Source: Pigoraptor chileana (Eukaryota; Opisthokonta; Filasterea). From it: 27,094 bases of DNA. Position numbers and translations under genes: made by a program. The notes beneath the pieces were generated by a model that saw only the letters and a list, made by a program, of their open reading frames with translations, was not told the DNA's origin and did not search any database. The stretch covers positions 1-27,094 of the forward strand of contig CALSCR010001601.1 of assembly GCA_943704495.1 (NCBI GenBank), given 5' to 3'. Shown here in pieces: positions 1 to 12,462 of the stretch (position 1 is its first letter; each line of letters starts with the position of its first letter).

Positions 1-585
1 TACCCTAACCCCCCCCCCCCTCTCCATACACACACACATTAATGGCCTGAAGATTGAGCGTGTACCCACTTTCGCTTCTTTGTGCGACCAACCCAATCGG
101 CAAATTCGACTGTGTTTGGCACTGTCGCCGAGAGCAGAATGAGACCCACGTGATCAGGGAGCATGATAATGACCTCCTCCCACACGACGCCGCGCTCGGA
201 ATCGTTGACATAATGCACCTGTGTATTTGCCGGATTAGTGATGGGGATACAATACACACACACACACACACCAAATGGTACAAGAGTCGAATAACAAAGA
301 AGGAGGAGAAGATGTAAGATAGGGATGGGGTTGCGACACACGCACAGCCACTTGCACAGAATTAAATAACAAAGGAGGAGAGGATGATGATGATGCGACA
401 TGAACGGGAAACAGAGAGGGCGTGTGCATATCGCACTGCTCATTCGGTGTGGAAAAATGACACATCACACAACACACAAAGAAGAGAGATCAATGTGGGA
501 CGGATCCAACAAACACCCGTCCCACCCCCCCCCGCGCACATGCACAACACATACACATACACACGCGCACATGCACGTATACATT

Positions 586-663
<78 letters not shown>

Positions 664-3600
664 CATCAAAGATGACCCATTCGACGTCGCGAATGACGTC
701 AGCGCCCCTGTAAAGCATTGAGCGGAGCACCTCTGTCGTCACAATGAGACACGATGCGTCTGTCTGGATCTGCACGTCACCCGTAATAAGCCCGACATCG
801 CCAAATGTCCGCTTGAAATCCCGGAACTTCTGATTGGACAGCGCCTTGATGGGGGACGTGTATATGGTCCTGCAGGGTCACGTGATGGGTGGCGTCAGTG
901 CTCCAAAATCAAGGGCAGAGGCACAAGCACATAAGTCTCCATGGGAAAACACACACATACACACAGAAATACAACACCACACACACACATACACACACAC
1001 ACACATACACAACGGCCACATACGTCGAACCCCCGCTGAGCATACAGCGATGGTTAGGGCTAAGCAGGGGCGACATAAAACAACATGCAAACAAACCGAA
1101 AGTGCATTTATACTATACACAAACTAACAGAACAAGCACTAGCGACAGATTTTCACACACACAAGCATGGACTTACCTGGTCATGTGCTTTGCGGAGAGG
1201 GCGATTGCATACTCTGCGACGACTGTCTTTCCCGCGGAAGTGTGTGCGGCAACAAACACGCACTCATGGCGCTCCAGCAGAAGCACCGCCTGCTTCTGGA
1301 AGGGGTCGAGCTCAAAGGGCCACTGCGCACGTGACCAAACGCACAGTGCAGCGTATAATGAGCAAAAACGACAAAAAAAGAGAAATACACAAAACAAATG
1401 GGACAGAATGCAAAGAATGCACAATAAAATCAGTGGACGTACGTTGGTTTTGTGTGTGTGCATGATAAGCAATGCATAGCTGTCTCTCTCTCTCTCTGCC
1501 ACGTGCGTAACTAACATCCCACACCTGAATGCAAAGACACACACGCAAGAGTAACAAAGACACACAATTCCATATTCACAAACAATGATACAAGTTCGAA
1601 CTGAGGGCAGACTGGCCTCGGGACGCCGCAAAAGAAATAGCCAAACGGTACAACGCCAAATGAGGGATATGACTGACCTTGTACGCCATTTCCGGAATCT
1701 GCTCGTGAAAGTCAGAGACGTCCGCGTTGAGGTCGACAAGCACCGCCCACGAACCATCCGGGGCAGCGGTGGAAGGCTTCGACTCGGAGGGCAACAACGG
1801 CGCGCTCTTCGTCTGTGCAGTGTGCGCAATAGGTTGGGGTTGGGGTGTGCGTGTGGAAGAAATGCGCGTGCGTGGAAAAGTGCGACATGGAAAAAGAAAG
1901 GTTCAAGAAGATGAAGTGCACGCTTTACACATCGGCAAGAATGCGCTGCATTTTAAACAGCGGAACGCACAATTGCACACAACACGCATGGATACACACA
2001 CACACACCCTTACCACGTCAAGCACCGTATCGAGTGTGTCCCCACGAGCAGAAAGTGCGTCGGTCGATGTTTGTGAATGTGTGGCATGCGTCGTGATCTG
2101 AAGGAGTTATATGCATCACTTGCTGTTCAGTGGGAGCATGCGGACATGGCGCAGATCACGACGGCGAATGCAAAAGAAATGCGCTCGCACAAGCACTCAT
2201 AAACACTCACAGACACAGCAAACTCTCCCAAACACTCCGAAACGCACACGCACACGCACACACAAACTCTCCCGAACAATCCCAAACACTCACAGATACA
2301 AGCAAACACTCCCAGATACACCAACACATAAACACACACAGACACAATAAGACCACGTGGGTTAAATACAGCATTGGTCCTTCAGTTCACAAATTGAAAG
2401 CGTAAACTCCCAACACAAGGACCCCTTCTCACAGTGCCGTCAACATCTCTGTATCGCAACATCATCGCCATCTCCTCTCCTTCTCCTTCTTCTCCTTTTC
2501 TTCTTCTTCTTCCTCGCCTGCATTCCAAACAATGCAAAATAAACACACACCCGCGCACGCTGCTCCATCTGGGTGCGATCCTCCCTCTCACGTGACGCCG
2601 CCTCCACTTCATCCTCCGTGATGACAATGCCTTCCGCCTGCCCCAGGCACGTGCCCACATCCGCCAGTATATCGCCCAACCGAAGAATGTTCTTCCGCGA
2701 AACTCCTTCTCCCGACTTCAATGGCATGTCACGTGCCTCATTCACACGTCGCCGCAATCGCACGGGCCCGCCAAAGCCCGGGGGAGTATCGAGAAGGGAG
2801 GATGAGTCGGCGTCGACGTAAGACAGCGCGCCTCTGTGGTTGCAAGAAAAAGGTTCCGTTGAATTTGTGTTCAACAAAGGACACATACCCAATTTAATGG
2901 GGGAGGCGGTGGTTGTGTGTATGCGTGTGTGTGTGTGTTGGGGGATTTGTTGTAGTTCCATACCGGTCTGCCACATCGCATACGCATTGGCATGCACCCA
3001 CACAACGCAGCAACACACATTCAGAAACACACACAAACACACAAACATACATATACGAACACACAAGAGCATATGAACATAAATACACAAGCGCAAACAT
3101 AAACACAAACCGCACCTCCCAGATCGATCGGCCGTCCCATCCACATCTGCCTCCACGCGACGGATGACGTCCTCGTCCAAGCCGCCCGGTCGGAAGGGAT
3201 ACGCCGCCGTTGATCCACGGTGGAACTCAGCCATGGGACCCGGTGCACGAAGCAGCGACGTCGAGTTGTTTGAGGCCGCGCCACTCCCGGCAAGGGGTGT
3301 CTGTTTATGTGCATGTGTGTGTGTGCGTGGCGTGTGTATGTGTATGTGTGCATGTGTGTGTGGGTGTATGTAAGAGATTGATGCATACACGCACATCACC
3401 TCACCTCACCCGAAGGGAGTGCACACTCAGAGTAAAGCACACAGTATGCACCAGTGGTAGCACATCACTGACCTCAAACCACCCCGTTTCAACGCCCGTC
3501 GTCGCGTCTCTGCCAATGCCGATTGTTGTTGTCGTCGGAAGTGGAGCAAGGGCGTCTCCAAGGCGACCGGCGGCGGCATCATACAGCCATTGTGAGGGAT

Positions 3601-4498
3601 GCGACACAGCACCAATGACTTCCTGGCACTTGCCAAGTGCATGTGAACCAACCGAGGGCTCGGAAAAAATAAAGCGCACCTCCACTTCAGTGCTGCAGTA
3701 ATTTGTTTGACGTGTGTTGTATGAGTGCATATGCGCCCGTTTGTGAGTGTGTGCGAGATGTTGTGCGTGTGTGTGTGAGTGTATGTCTGCATGTGTATGT
3801 GCATGCATGCGTGTGTGAATGTCTGCATGTTTATGTGTGTGTGCGTGTGTGTATGTCTTCATTTGTTATTGTGTGTGTATATGAGTGTGTGTGCGTATGT
3901 GTATGAGTGTGTCTGTGTTTTGACATGCATGGCTGCTGGTCAATGCGATATAACAATGCCCATACCGTACATCCTGTGAAGCCCAGGCCACCGGCGGCAG
4001 TCCGTACGGAAGCGTCGTCAGCGGCCGCGCATCTCGCATGAGAGCGGGCGAAACAAGTGCCAAATCAGCAGCGCCATCAATGCCGCTGTTGATTATGTCA
4101 ATGTCAATGCCGCAAACAGTGCCGGGACACCGAGCTGCATGGGTACGATGCGTCGTGACGGAAAGCCGATAGCGCAGTTTAGGTGTGCATGATATTGGGT
4201 GAGATAAAGCGGTCTCAAAGTTGAATAAGGTAGATTTTAGAGGAGTACATTTGCCTACTTATACATGCACACACACATACATACAGCCACACCCATACAC
4301 ACGACGAGACAATACCAGCGAATGCACACAAAAAGAGACACAACTCGTCTAAAAAATGGTGTGCAATCCGTGCGAATAAAAAGGAGACGCATGGCACGAA
4401 TGTCAAAATGCGAAAAAGCTCCCACCAAACGAAACCGGTTGTTCGGTGGCCTCAATCTGCTCCACTTGCGCCACCACTGCCGTCGCATCGGCCGCCAT
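1..4498 (-). CDS. SKI2: Ski2-family (SKIV2L) DEVH-box RNA helicase, N-terminal half, 3' part outside window
   Basis: This is the ATP-dependent 3'-5' RNA helicase of the Ski complex, which feeds mRNA to the cytoplasmic exosome. Proposed exons on the minus strand are 4498-4426, 4134-3966, 3692-3473, 3300-3116, 2833-2551, 2097-2014, 1812-1678, 1322-1177, 869-662 and 218-70 (or 218-66). All introns are GT-AG and the phases join without a break, giving about 550 residues. Visible landmarks are an N-terminal segment with [11 protein letters not shown] and DTPPGFGGP, which resembles the human Ski2 arm-binding region, then [10 protein letters not shown], Walker A AHTSAGKT (K about 415), [29 protein letters not shown], the DEVH box (about 500-503, split by an intron) and LLSATVPN (about 531). 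The second RecA domain, the arch and the C-terminus are missing because the window ends. The start at 4498 is the least certain part; exon 1 is chosen because its phase-1 donor fits exon 2. The family call is near certain because close matches to human SKIV2L run through several exons. Confidence 0.93.
587..661. repeat. (CA)n microsatellite in a Ski2 intron
   Basis: About 37 uninterrupted CA units on the plus strand, read as (TG)n in the Ski2 transcript. The tract reaches the 5' splice site of the intron that follows the exon ending in FDE, so the donor reads GTGTGT and is itself part of the repeat. Confidence 0.97.
2215..2345. repeat. degenerate CA/ACTCCC-rich repeat in a Ski2 intron
   Basis: Imperfect repetition of CAAACACTC, CAGATACA and ACACAC words inside the 453-base Ski2 intron at 2098-2550. 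The same intron also holds a pyrimidine-rich CTTCTTCTC run near 2475-2515 (plus strand). No coding signal is seen. Confidence 0.7.
3701..3925. repeat. TG-rich low-complexity stretch in a Ski2 intron
   Basis: Interrupted GTGTGT and GTATGT words on the plus strand fill most of the intron at 3693-3965. The long Cys/Val and His/Thr open frames across it come from the dinucleotide repeat and are not genes. Confidence 0.85.
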
Positions 4499-4749
4499 TT
4501 TGGAAAACGAAACCAAACACGAATGGGATGCTGTGAGGCGAATGCATAAGAATACGAACGCAGATATGTCTCTCAGGAGTCATCGTCTACTTTGTTACTT
4601 CCTTCTTGAAAATGCACAGCTATGCCGTGTTCTGTGCAATGCAAGTGCCGGCGCTGTCTCAGTTCAACTTTCATCAGTACAATAATCGACACGCAGTAGG
4701 GGATTTGCGAGCTATCGTAAGGAACTGAATCCGGATGAAATAGGTTACT

Positions 4750-5757
4750 CCGTGTTACTTCAGTCTTCAGCGCACGTGACCTCACTCATCGGCATCGGTT
4801 ACGGTTACGCACTCAACAGCCCGGTCCGCCCGGTCGGCTGCTTCAGTCCAGTCCAGCATAGTTTACCACTGCATAATGCGGCAATCCACCAGCAGACACC
4901 ACTCTGGCCGCCGGCGTCGGCGGGCGGTGATCAGCGGCGGTGCTTCACTGGCTCAGAGTCGGCGGCTCTCCCTATCAGATATAATCATGGGGAGTGCAGC
5001 TGGGGAGTGCCTGCGCGGCCCCCGGGCAGACGGGCTGGCTCAGTCAGTCCAACTGGATGAGCCCCGACTGATCTGACGTCCAAGTTCCGCCGTTGACCTC
5101 CTGGCTCAGCTGTCGGTCCCACGCAGCCCTGTCAGTACTCGCGCCGCAGCCGCCCGATTGAGCCGGCGACCAGTCTGTCACAGAGCGGCTGTCGTTTCGG
5201 ACTGCGCCGAATGCCGATCTGAACTCTAAGGCCGAGGGTACCCGGAGACAGCCGATCAAAATGCCGGCTACTCGCCAGCAGCAGCGTTTAGATTGCCGCC
5301 GGGTGCAATCGGCATTACTTCGCCGCCGGGTTTGAGTACCGGCACTCGGAAAGGCCACTGATGTTATGCACCGCCACCCCGGGGACTCAGCTGACGGCTG
5401 ACTGATGGGTTCTCGGCCAGTAGCAGCAGTGCCAAGGACTCGTGGGTGATTTCAGTGCGGCCTGAACGTGCTGTGCCCGGGTGACTGACGTGTGCGGATC
5501 GACGGGCCGGGGAGTGAGCACGGTGAACAGGCCCGGTATGGACCCTCAGCTGACAGCAGCGCCAGTGACACTGACTGTGTGTGCCCGGGTGTCAGAGCGA
5601 ATGGTCAGTGCGTCAGTGCGTGCGGCATGCGATGGATGTTTTTATATTTCAGTAAGCCCCGGCGTTAGTGGCCGGGCTTCAGTCCGAGACAGGCCGCGGA
5701 GACTCCCTTGGCAACCACTCCCGTCACTGAGACCACCGAATAGAATGGGATGGCTTT
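4750..5757. other. GC-rich, CAGT/ACTG-rich intergenic block of unknown nature
   Basis: The base composition rises sharply against the flanks. Short words such as CTGGCTCAG recur three times (near 4950, 5036 and 5101), and CAGT/ACTG words are dense throughout. Open frames on either strand stay near 100 codons and resemble no family I recognise. The block could be a CpG-island-like promoter, an unrecognised repeat consensus or the body of an old retroposon. I cannot choose between these from sequence alone. Confidence 0.4.
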
Positions 5758-6072
5758 TTTGCGGGGAATAAATATTTACAATTATAAATCCACATCCTAA
5801 ATGAATAATAATTAATAATAAAGTTTAAGTTTATTGATCCACTGTAAATAAATACATGCTATATTGATGTGTTTTTAACTTTTTAAAAGACATTTTCTTA
5901 AAACTTTTTGGCTATTCTGGGATATAATTAAAATAATAATAAATGAAATAAATAAATAAATAAAAATAAATGAATCGAATGAAATTTATTAATAAAATAA
6001 ATAGAATAATGATAATAATAAAAATGAATAGTGAAATAAAGCATGATAATAATAATAAATAAATAAAACAGA
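5758..6072. repeat. AT-rich block of AATAA/AAATAAAT repeats
   Basis: This is a run of AATAATAATAA and AAATAAATAAAT words with an abrupt left border next to the GC-rich block. An AAAGTTTAAGTTTATTGATCC segment near 5820-5840 resembles 3' ends of some LINE families, which finish in short A/T-rich tandem repeats. A retroposon tail is therefore possible, but no reverse-transcriptase coding is seen next to it. Confidence 0.55.
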
Positions 6073-6649
6073 TCCTCCGGAGTCCATTGTCCAGTCTGAT
6101 TGGGCGCTCTCGCACTCATGATCACGGTGTGTATGCATGCATATTGGGACGGAATGCCATCATCAGACTGCATCACCCCCACTAGATCATCCTCAGACTG
6201 CATCAAACTATGCCTCACTTGCTGAAGGAGATGCGCAAAGGAGTACCTCTTCTGTTATTCTGAAGCCTGTTTTAGCTGACTCGTCACATCATCAAGCCTT
6301 CAGTGAAGTCTCCTTAAGTGCCCGCCGGAGTCGGGAAAAGGTCAGTGATCGACAATCAACATCATCAGACGCAACCCGTCTTTGATAATGTCATGTGATT
6401 ATAATGGCCACTGGTCAGATCGCGTCTGGCTCTGAGCAGTTGTGTATAACCGCGCGCCTCATGCTCAGTCCGGCATGACTCGTTCAGAATACATGACGGC
6501 CCATCAGTCAGTTTTAAATGTGTGCGTTGGTCTGATACAATTTTTTTTTGTATGCACAACAGTGTGCACATCTCTGTCAGAGAGCGACGACGGCGGCCCA
6601 TTGTCGCCGTGACGCAGTATCGACACGGCCATTGGATAGCATCCGTGTC

Positions 6650-6659
6650 GTCACGTGAC
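6650..6659. promoter_or_regulatory. palindrome GTCACGTGAC just upstream of the cyclase start codon
   Basis: A perfect 10-base palindrome with a CACGTG core ends 3 bases before the proposed ATG at 6663. CACGTG is the classic E-box/G-box bound by bHLH and bZIP factors. Its place suggests a promoter or 5'-UTR element, but the hexamer is common across the whole window, so a specific role is only inferred. Confidence 0.35.
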
Positions 6660-6662
6660 AAC

Positions 6663-6927
6663 ATGCCATTTCCATCTACACTGATGCCGTTGGCCTTGGT
6701 TGCCTTCGTCATCTCTCTTCTGTCGATGCCCTGTGAAGTGCTTTCGGCACAGCCCGTATGCAATGCGACAGGAGAAGGTGCGTGTGTGTGCGTTTGTGCC
6801 TCTGTGCATATCGGAATCTGATCAGATGTGACGGCCAGCACAATGATTATGGTTTTTTGTTATGTGCTTTGTGTCAACACATGCAAGTCATGGATGTGTG
6901 TTTATTGTGGCTGTACTGGATTGTGTG

Positions 6928-6963
<36 letters not shown>

Positions 6964-9522
6964 AATGCTAATTGCGGAGTAGTGAAGTCCTTTGGTCAGT
7001 CATGCCAGTGGGCCCTCACGCATCCCATTCACGTCGCTCGCAAATGTCATCAAGTCAAATTAGTGGACGGATCAGAGTAAAGTCCTTGTTCTGTTCGACT
7101 GTTATATAATAACGTGTTATATAATAGGGGTATGACTGTGTTATAAACGAACTTTCGTCACGCGTGCATCATTCGTTCTTTATAATAATTTGTTTGCCAT
7201 AACATGTGCGACCCCCCCCGTCAATGCTCAAGTTTTCAATCTGTCGCATTGGACTTGAATATGTGCATAATCACCGTCCGTCACCATGCAGTTCCTGTCG
7301 TCCCGAAGCTTAAGATCGCGTTTCTTGTTCCCGAGGAGATTGCGAGTGGCCGTGACTTTGGGTGGTAAGTATGCTTATATTCTCAGATAACACAATACGG
7401 GGCCCATATAATCCTCGGCTTCTCGTCGCGGTTCGGTAGATTACCTTGGTCTTAATACTGCCGACGACATATGATGTACTGACATGCACACATGACGGTA
7501 CGAAACCGACAGTCATGAACACAAACAAACATGTGGAACTCTTATCAACACTATTAGCAACGTACATGCATGTGCTCTGCATAATTTTCGAATCAGCTCA
7601 CCCAAAAATATGATCACAACACCGCAGGACATTTGCTGCACAGGAAGGCCGTCTTTTCCTTCAGTACACTCTTCGCGATGAGATCTTCACTGAGCATCGC
7701 ACTGTCAGTCCCGCTGACTCCGCCGCGCAACTTGCCGTTATTAACGACTTTGTGGCGCGCGGATATGGACTCATATTCGGACATCACTTCGGGTGAGTGC
7801 ACTGCACTCGTTGCATGCGCATGCTGTTTGTACATGCGTGTGCTGTATGCGTGTGTTTGTATATGCGTGTGTTTATGTATGCGTGTGTTTATGTATGCGT
7901 GTGTATGTATATGCGTGTGTATGTATATGCGTGTGTATGTATATGCGTGTGTTTATGTATGCGTGTGTTAATGTATGCGTGTGTTTATGTATACGTGTGT
8001 TTATGTATGCGTGTGTTTATGTATGCGTGTGTTTATGTATGCGTGCGTTTATGTATGCGTGTGCATGCAGTATGCATGTGTGGCATGTGTAAGTGTTTTG
8101 TGTGTATTTCCGTGTGCGTGTGTGTGTCATTGCATCTGTCTACAAACTGGTCGATTCTCTGCTATCCAAAGTGAAACAAAAAAGGAAAATGGGTGACAAA
8201 GAGAGACGTGGGGGGATCTGTTAGATCCGTGTGTTCCTTGGTTGCCTACTCCGGCGGTTCTGTTTTGTTATTGCGTCCAAATGGTTCTCGACTTCCGTCT
8301 CTCTATTCGTGAACACACTGCTGCCCTGCAATACCCGAGTGGATGAAGGACCCAACTGCGCCTTCCATTCACTCGGCATTTTTTGTTTTTACTGTGTGTC
8401 TTTATTCACTCTTACCATCACATTGCTGTGGCCAACAGCGATGCATGTTGCACTACTGAAGCAACTGCACACACTATCAGTATGTCTATCAGTATGTCTA
8501 TCAGTATGTCTATCAGTATGTCTATCGGTATGTCTATCAGTATGTCTATCAGTATGTCTATGAGTATGTCTATCAGTATGTCTTGTCATTCGTCCTCCAT
8601 TCTTTACTTTTCACGAGTAATACCCTGTCCAATGGCCCTCGCTCATCATCCAGATCTTCTATATTATATTATTGGCGAGGCACACAACGCAGACACCGCA
8701 TGCACATATTCCGAATTGGTTCATTTAATGACACACCCTGTCCATTCATGCCTCCTTTCCTGTGTGGATGACCTCTAATCGCGACCCATTTTCTGCACAC
8801 AAATTCTGCATTAATAGGTACATGAATGTGATGAACCAGACCGCGGCCATGTACCCAAATGTCAAGTTTGTTCACATCTCGGGCTTTCTGCGGCGCCCAA
8901 ACCTCGCCACGGCTTTTGCACGCATGGAACAGGCGCGATATGTGGTGAGTATGTTATAATACTACTTTTACGAGTGCGTTTCGTGTTTGTCTTGATCGAC
9001 CAAATGATGTGATAATTAATTGCGATTGTATTTTTGTAATACTTAATTGTAAGCAAAGAAAGGAGAAATAGAGGGGACTATGAATCGATGACTGGATGTG
9101 GTTGTGAAGCGGGTTACTATGAAAACCGCATTACCATTGTCAGTGTGGATGAGCGATGGTAGTCATCGGTGCTTGTGCTTGTGTGCGCGTGGGCGTCACG
9201 TGGGAACTGTTGACATATGACTGTGTGCGGACGGAATGCAGTGAATGAAATCAGTGTGTCAATGATCAGGTGACTGAATATGAAGTGCCGACACCTAATT
9301 GTGTAACATGCGCCTGTCATGAAAATGTTCCTTTGTCGGTGCTTGTCGTCCCGCAGGCCGGACTCATCGCTGGCAAAATGACAAGGACGAATGCGATTTG
9401 CTTTGTTGCAGCAGTGCGAATTCCCGAGGTATGTGTCCCTGCCGTGCGTGAATATGCAGTGTATGCCCGCTGTCCCTATGCGCATGCTGCGCGACACCGC
9501 ACTGCGCCCCCCACACACACGT

Positions 9523-9604
<82 letters not shown>

Positions 9605-10179
9605 GCAAAAACACATACCTTATGCAAAACCATTATGCAGTTAGAACATCAACAAAGACCCCCCTTTCTCTTTCTCCACGCTTGCCACCCACACATTGCA
9701 GGTGTACCGCATTTTCAACGCCTTTGCCATTGGCGTCGCAAAGGCCAACCCCGCCGCAAAAGTGCACATCACTTGGATCAACACGTGGCTGGACACCGAG
9801 CTGGAAAAGTATGCCGTGAGAAAGCTGTTTAATACTACGTGCTGTGACATTGTTGCGGGTCACACGGGCACACTCGAAATTGAGAAGGAGGCGAAAGATG
9901 CGGGAAAATACGGTACGTTCCCACATTAAATTGCCGTCGCGGTACTCCCCGCCGATTTTTATTAATCGGCTTTCCGTCCTTTAATTGTTTATATATATTT
10001 TTATTTACTGCCGTGTCAATCGGCCACGGTTCACATCAATTGCACTTGGCTTTGGGATGGATTTACACACCAATTGTATTCGATTTGACGAGCCCTTTGA
10101 TGGCCGTCCGCTTTTAAGCATGCATTGGATTCACAGCTTTGGTAAACACTAACAATCAACAAACAACAACGACAAATAA

Positions 10180-10223
<44 letters not shown>

Positions 10224-12010
10224 GATTGTATGGCAGCGATTGGATATTATCGTGACACGAGCCAGTTTGTATCCGAGGCCGTGCTCACAAGCTCTGTGTT
10301 CAAGTGGGGTCCGCTGTTCCTCAAGTACACGCTGAGGGCAATGAACAACTCATTCGTGGGCGACGATTACTACTCTGGCTTTGAGGATAGTCTTGTCGAC
10401 CTCAGTCCTTACTCGTTCAAGGTTCCTCTCGCGGTCGCCAAACTCGCAGACGATGAAATCAAGCGGCTAAGGGCTGCGACAGCTCCCAACGACGGAATTT
10501 TCTGCGGCCCCATCGTAAACCGTAATGTTGGAGAGTGTCTCACCGACGATCAGCTGACTGCGTTCGAGTCGACAGTCGACGGCGCATTCACGGGTGTCGG
10601 GACGATGAACTACATATCGAACGTAGTCTTCATGGGCGACACAGCCCTGCCTCCAGTGCCGTGTCCATCCAACTGCAACAGTCGCGGCACGTGCAGCATA
10701 AAGGGTGTGTGCACGTGCTACCCGGGATACGGCGACGTGGATTGCGGCATCGATACGAAATCGCGCACAAACATCGGTTCAATTGTCGGGCCTGCTGTTG
10801 GTGTTGCGGCGGTCCTGCTTCTCGCAGCCGCAGCTGTCTTCTATCTCCGCGTGGTTGCCCGCCGCAAGCTCGAGAGTGAGTGGATTATTGACCAGGACGC
10901 GCTTGTTGTCATTCAGTCGGGTGGCTTCATGCAGTCGAGCCGCGCCAGTCTGTGCAGCGAAAAGGGAGGAAAGTCTGGTGCCCATCGTCGCTCCAGTCGT
11001 GTATCTATCGGAACGGAAAAAAGCGCGTTTTCGAGCGAGGCCAGTGCGGGTGGTGCAAACATGCATGGACCGACGTATGCACTGTCTGCAACTTTCAAGG
11101 ACAGGCGTGTCGCCCTTGAAGCCGTGGCGACGCGGATGCCCTCACGAAACGACCGCGCGTTTGTTGCGTTCACACGCGACATGATTGAGATCAAGCAGCT
11201 TCGCCATCCGGGGGTGCTTGAGGTGTTTGGAGCGACAATTGTAGAGCCCTTTTACATTGTCTCAGAGTACATGGGGTCCGGTGGGTGCGCGTGAGTGTAA
11301 TGGGTGTGGTATGGATGTGTGTGTATGCGTATGTATGTGTATGTATGTGTGTATTGTGTGTGTTGTGTGTGTTTGTGTATGTATGTGTATGTATGTGTGT
11401 GTGTTGTGTGTGTTGTGTGTCTGAGTGTGTATGTTGTGTGTGCGAGTGTGTGTGTATGTGTTATGTATATATATATGTGTATATGTGTGTATGCGTGCGT
11501 GTGTGTATGCGTGCGTGTGTGTGTGTGTTTGTGCGTGTGTGTGTACGTATGGGTGGGTATCTACATAATATTAATCTGTGCACTCTCTGTTGCAGTGTGC
11601 AGCCTCAGAATTTGTGGTTTTTTCCCTTCCATTTTCGTTGTGTTTGTTTTCGTAGCACCTTCAATGTTATATATAGTCATCGCCCCAATTGCCCCTGTTT
11701 GATTCAACCTCTCCATAAACGACTCCGCGCGCCACACAAACAACCCATGCCATACCATGTACGGCAAACAGGATCTCTCGACGACGTGCTGCGAAACGAG
11801 CATCTGCCTCTGGACATGGCCTTCAAGTGTTCCATGGCACGTGACGTTGCATCCGGGCTCAAGTTCCTGCACAAGGCAGGCATCGTCCACGGCAGGCTCA
11901 AGTGAGTAAAGGGGTGCATGTGGGTGTCACGTGGCCAGCGCCACCCAGGCCTGCCATTGACAGTTGCAGCATTAGCTCAGAATCATTCGGTGCATGCGAG
12001 AGATGAAAAT

Positions 12011-12064
<54 letters not shown>

Positions 12065-12079
12065 TGTGTGTGTGTGATG

Positions 12080-12120
<41 letters not shown>

Positions 12121-12421
12121 GTGTGTGTGACATGCGTGAGTATGCTTGTTGGAAAACTACGAACTGTTGCAAATCGTATTACAAAGAGAATTTGCGGCAA
12201 CGCTGGATTAGGTAACGCTGGATTAGGTAATAATGACGCTGGATGCACCTACATACGCAAACCCTCTGAACGTCATGTGGTTTTCTCTCAATGACGCATA
12301 ACAGGCCGTCCAAGGTGCTTGTCAGCGACCGTTTTCAGTGCAAAATCGGCGGATTTGGTCTGGCGGCATTTCGCGGAAAGAAAGTGTTGGACCATCAGGT
12401 ATGCTGATGCACACACATACA

Positions 12422-12462
<41 letters not shown>

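Larger units (their letters stand above)
4499..6662. other. head-to-head intergenic region between Ski2 and the receptor cyclase
   Basis: This 2.16-kb spacer must hold the promoters of the two diverging genes. I see no convincing TATA box and no long open frame with protein-like composition. Its middle is two contrasting blocks, GC-rich then AT-rich, listed separately. A short word (CAGACTGCATCA-like) recurs near 6168 and 6193. A CACGTG lies near 4773-4778, about 275 bases upstream of the Ski2 start. Confidence 0.8.

Noticed and set aside
1-20. Telomere-like TACCCTAACCCCC at the left edge
   Set aside because: It is a single unit followed by a C run, not a tandem telomeric array, and it lies within the Ski2 gene.
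4945-5115. TGGCTCAG words resembling a tRNA or SINE A box
   Set aside because: No matching B box at the right distance and no cloverleaf could be drawn.
5928-6218. Ile/Phe/Tyr-rich minus-strand frames
   Set aside because: They read through AATAA-type simple repeats and have no signal or motif typical of a membrane protein.
7797-8196. Cys/Val/Met-rich frames of 70-125 codons
   Set aside because: They come from the 16-base TG-rich minisatellite within an intron.
10230-10236. ATG at 10230 as an independent start for a 354-codon protein
   Set aside because: The AG at 10235-10236 is a good acceptor, and the phase joins the upstream BMP exon ending at 9912 without a break, completing the BMP fold.
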